Source: Yonghaparkia sp. Root332 (GTDB lineage: Bacteria; Actinomycetota; Actinomycetes; Actinomycetales; Microbacteriaceae). From it: DNA of 64,000 nucleotides. Below, in pieces: positions 62,918 to 64,000 of this stretch. The position numbers and the translations under genes are program-made. Position 1 is the stretch's first letter. Every line of letters starts with the position of its first letter. The notes under the pieces were generated by a model. The model was given only the letters and a program-made list of their open reading frames with translations. It did not search any database and was not told the origin of the DNA. The stretch spans positions 714,623 through 778,622 of the forward strand of contig NZ_LMCX01000001.1 in the NCBI RefSeq assembly GCF_001425665.1, read 5' to 3'.

Positions 62918-62950
62918 TTGACTGTTACGAAAAAGTGGTGATACGAATTA
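62918..62950 (+). promoter_or_regulatory. Promoter and paired operator of the terminal LacI-family gene
   Basis: TTGACT at 62918-62923 is a probable -35. The operators TGTTACGAAAAA (62923-62934) and TGATACGAATTA (62939-62950) repeat the 16-bp-spaced pair found before the beta-helix gene. Confidence 0.65.
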
Positions 62951-62979
62951 CTACACGAGCTCCAACGAAGGAGAACACC

Positions 62980-64000
62980 ATGGCCAAAGAGGGCCGAACG
63001 GCACGGCAGAGCGACATCGCGCGCCTCGCCGGTGTCAGCCAGACCACGGTGTCGATCATCCTCACCGGCCGCGCTCGCGAGAACTCTATCCCGCAGAGCA
63101 CCCAGGATCGCGTCATGGCCGCGATCCGCGAGCTCGGCTACGTACCGAACGCCGCGGCCCGATCGCTCCGCGGCGGGCGCAACGGACTCATCGGCGTCCA
63201 TACCTACGAAGCGGTCTTCCCGGTCACCAGCGAGGACTACTACAACGAGTTCCTCGTCGGCATCGAGGAGAAGGCTGTCGAGATGGGTGTCGACCTGGTT
63301 CTCTTCGCCTCGACGCAGGGCGCCGACGGCACGCGCAGTATCTACGGCAGCGGGGCCAACCGCCTTCGTCTCGCCGATGGCGCTGTGCTTCTCGGCGTCG
63401 AGCGCAACGACGACGAGCTCGAGCGGCTCGCCAGCGAGGGGTATCCCTTCGTCTTCATCGGCCGCCGCGACACGGTCAGCTCGCTCATGCCCTACGTCGT
63501 CCCCGACTATGACAGCGCGCTGCGCGACGTCGTCACGCAGCTCAAGGATGTCGGTCACGGCAAGCTTGCCTACGTCGGGAACCGGATGCGCAACAATCCG
63601 CAGGAAGACCGGCTCACGGCGTTCACTCGCCATGCCGAACTCCTCGAGATTCCGACGACGACACCGCAGTTCCTTTCGCCGGCCGATCTCGACACCGACC
63701 GAGTCGCCCAATTCATCAAGGACGACGTCACTGCGGTGCTCGTCGAGAGCTGGGAGCTCGCCGTCGCGCTGAGCGATGCCGCCGCATCCGCGGGCATCGC
63801 CATCCCGGGTTCGCTGTCGATGGTGTGTCTCGACATCGGCCCGCGAAGCCTCGCCGTCGACAACTGGAGCCACATCCAGGTGCCGCGGCGCGAACTCGGC
63901 CGTCGAGCCGTCGCACTGCTGATGGACCTGCTCGACGGCCGAATCACCAACGACCACCACGAGCTGCTGCCGGTCACGCCGCCATCCTTCGCGACGATCG
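62980..64000 (+). CDS. LacI-family transcriptional regulator (cut by the window end)
   Basis: 340 codons are visible without a stop. The ATG follows AAGGAG. The helix-turn-helix SDIARLAGVSQTTVSIILTG is at residues 11-30, the hinge is near RVMAAIRELGYVPNAAARSLRGG, and the rest is the sugar-binding domain. It very probably binds the TGATACGAATTA sites ahead of itself and of the beta-helix gene, so the two form a small regulon, perhaps for a plant or algal glycan. Confidence 0.9.
   Translation, partial: MAKEGRTARQSDIARLAGVSQTTVSIILTGRARENSIPQSTQDRVMAAIRELGYVPNAAARSLRGGRNGLIGVHTYEAVFPVTSEDYYNEFLVGIEEKAVEMGVDLVLFASTQGADGTRSIYGSGANRLRLADGAVLLGVERNDDELERLASEGYPFVFIGRRDTVSSLMPYVVPDYDSALRDVVTQLKDVGHGKLAYVGNRMRNNPQEDRLTAFTRHAELLEIPTTTPQFLSPADLDTDRVAQFIKDDVTAVLVESWELAVALSDAAASAGIAIPGSLSMVCLDIGPRSLAVDNWSHIQVPRRELGRRAVALLMDLLDGRITNDHHELLPVTPPSFATI

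Overview
The window is GC-rich (roughly 70 percent G+C over most of its length) and looks like a chromosome segment of an actinobacterium, most likely of the family Microbacteriaceae. The reasons are the serS / HAD phosphatase / tRNA-Ser / LytR-CpsA-Psr neighbourhood, the frequent GTG starts, the GTGA and ATGA gene overlaps, the LacI-controlled sugar operons, and the many genes whose only promoter signal is a TAnnnT hexamer 6-7 nt ahead of the start codon (leaderless-type promoters). No plasmid, phage, insertion sequence or CRISPR array was seen.

Bases 1-13149 form a carbohydrate-use locus. A fused double-ATPase ABC transporter subunit, a formylglycine-type sulfatase and a GH43-like glycosidase form an overlapping + strand operon. 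Facing it are a formylglycine-generating enzyme (the sulfatase activator) and a LacI repressor. Divergent from the repressor, behind two LacI-type operators, is a complete L-rhamnose pathway (isomerase, mutarotase, fused aldolase/dehydrogenase, kinase, alcohol dehydrogenase). None of the hydrolases has an export signal. The locus therefore reads as import of a sulfated, rhamnose-containing oligosaccharide followed by desulfation, hydrolysis and rhamnose catabolism in the cytosol.

Bases 13200-23100 hold housekeeping and accessory genes: DedA-like protein, PfkB kinase, CorA, an alpha-E protein, MFS exporter with MarR regulator, lipase-like hydrolase, cupin, sulfurtransferase, lipoate ligase and a GNAT acetyltransferase. 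Bases 23129-23975 are a compositionally distinct islet: a DUF3800 gene broken by one in-frame TGA, followed by a structured, probably transcribed RNA element with a strong terminator. Bases 24006-29993 are a LacI-controlled ABC sugar uptake and GH1 beta-glucosidase operon. Bases 30000-43800 contain cell-wall and central genes (VanY-like peptidase, lipoprotein, aminotransferase, pgm, pheA, diacylglycerol kinase, serS, HAD phosphatase), two LCP ligase genes bracketed by two tRNA-Ser genes, an orphan sensor kinase and tRNA-Arg.

Bases 43863-50692 are a tightly overlapping valine/isobutyrate degradation operon: electron transfer flavoprotein beta and alpha, a membrane cytochrome b, acyl-CoA dehydrogenase, 3-hydroxyisobutyryl-CoA hydrolase, 3-hydroxyisobutyrate dehydrogenase and enoyl-CoA hydratase. 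After it come a MarR regulator, acetyl-CoA synthetase, two low-complexity secreted proteins, the pseudouridine salvage pair psuG/psuK, an EamA exporter, a photolyase and a nucleotidyltransferase-like protein. The last 3.5 kb, again less GC-rich, carry a secreted parallel beta-helix protein and a LacI-family regulator (cut by the window end); both promoters carry the same paired operator.
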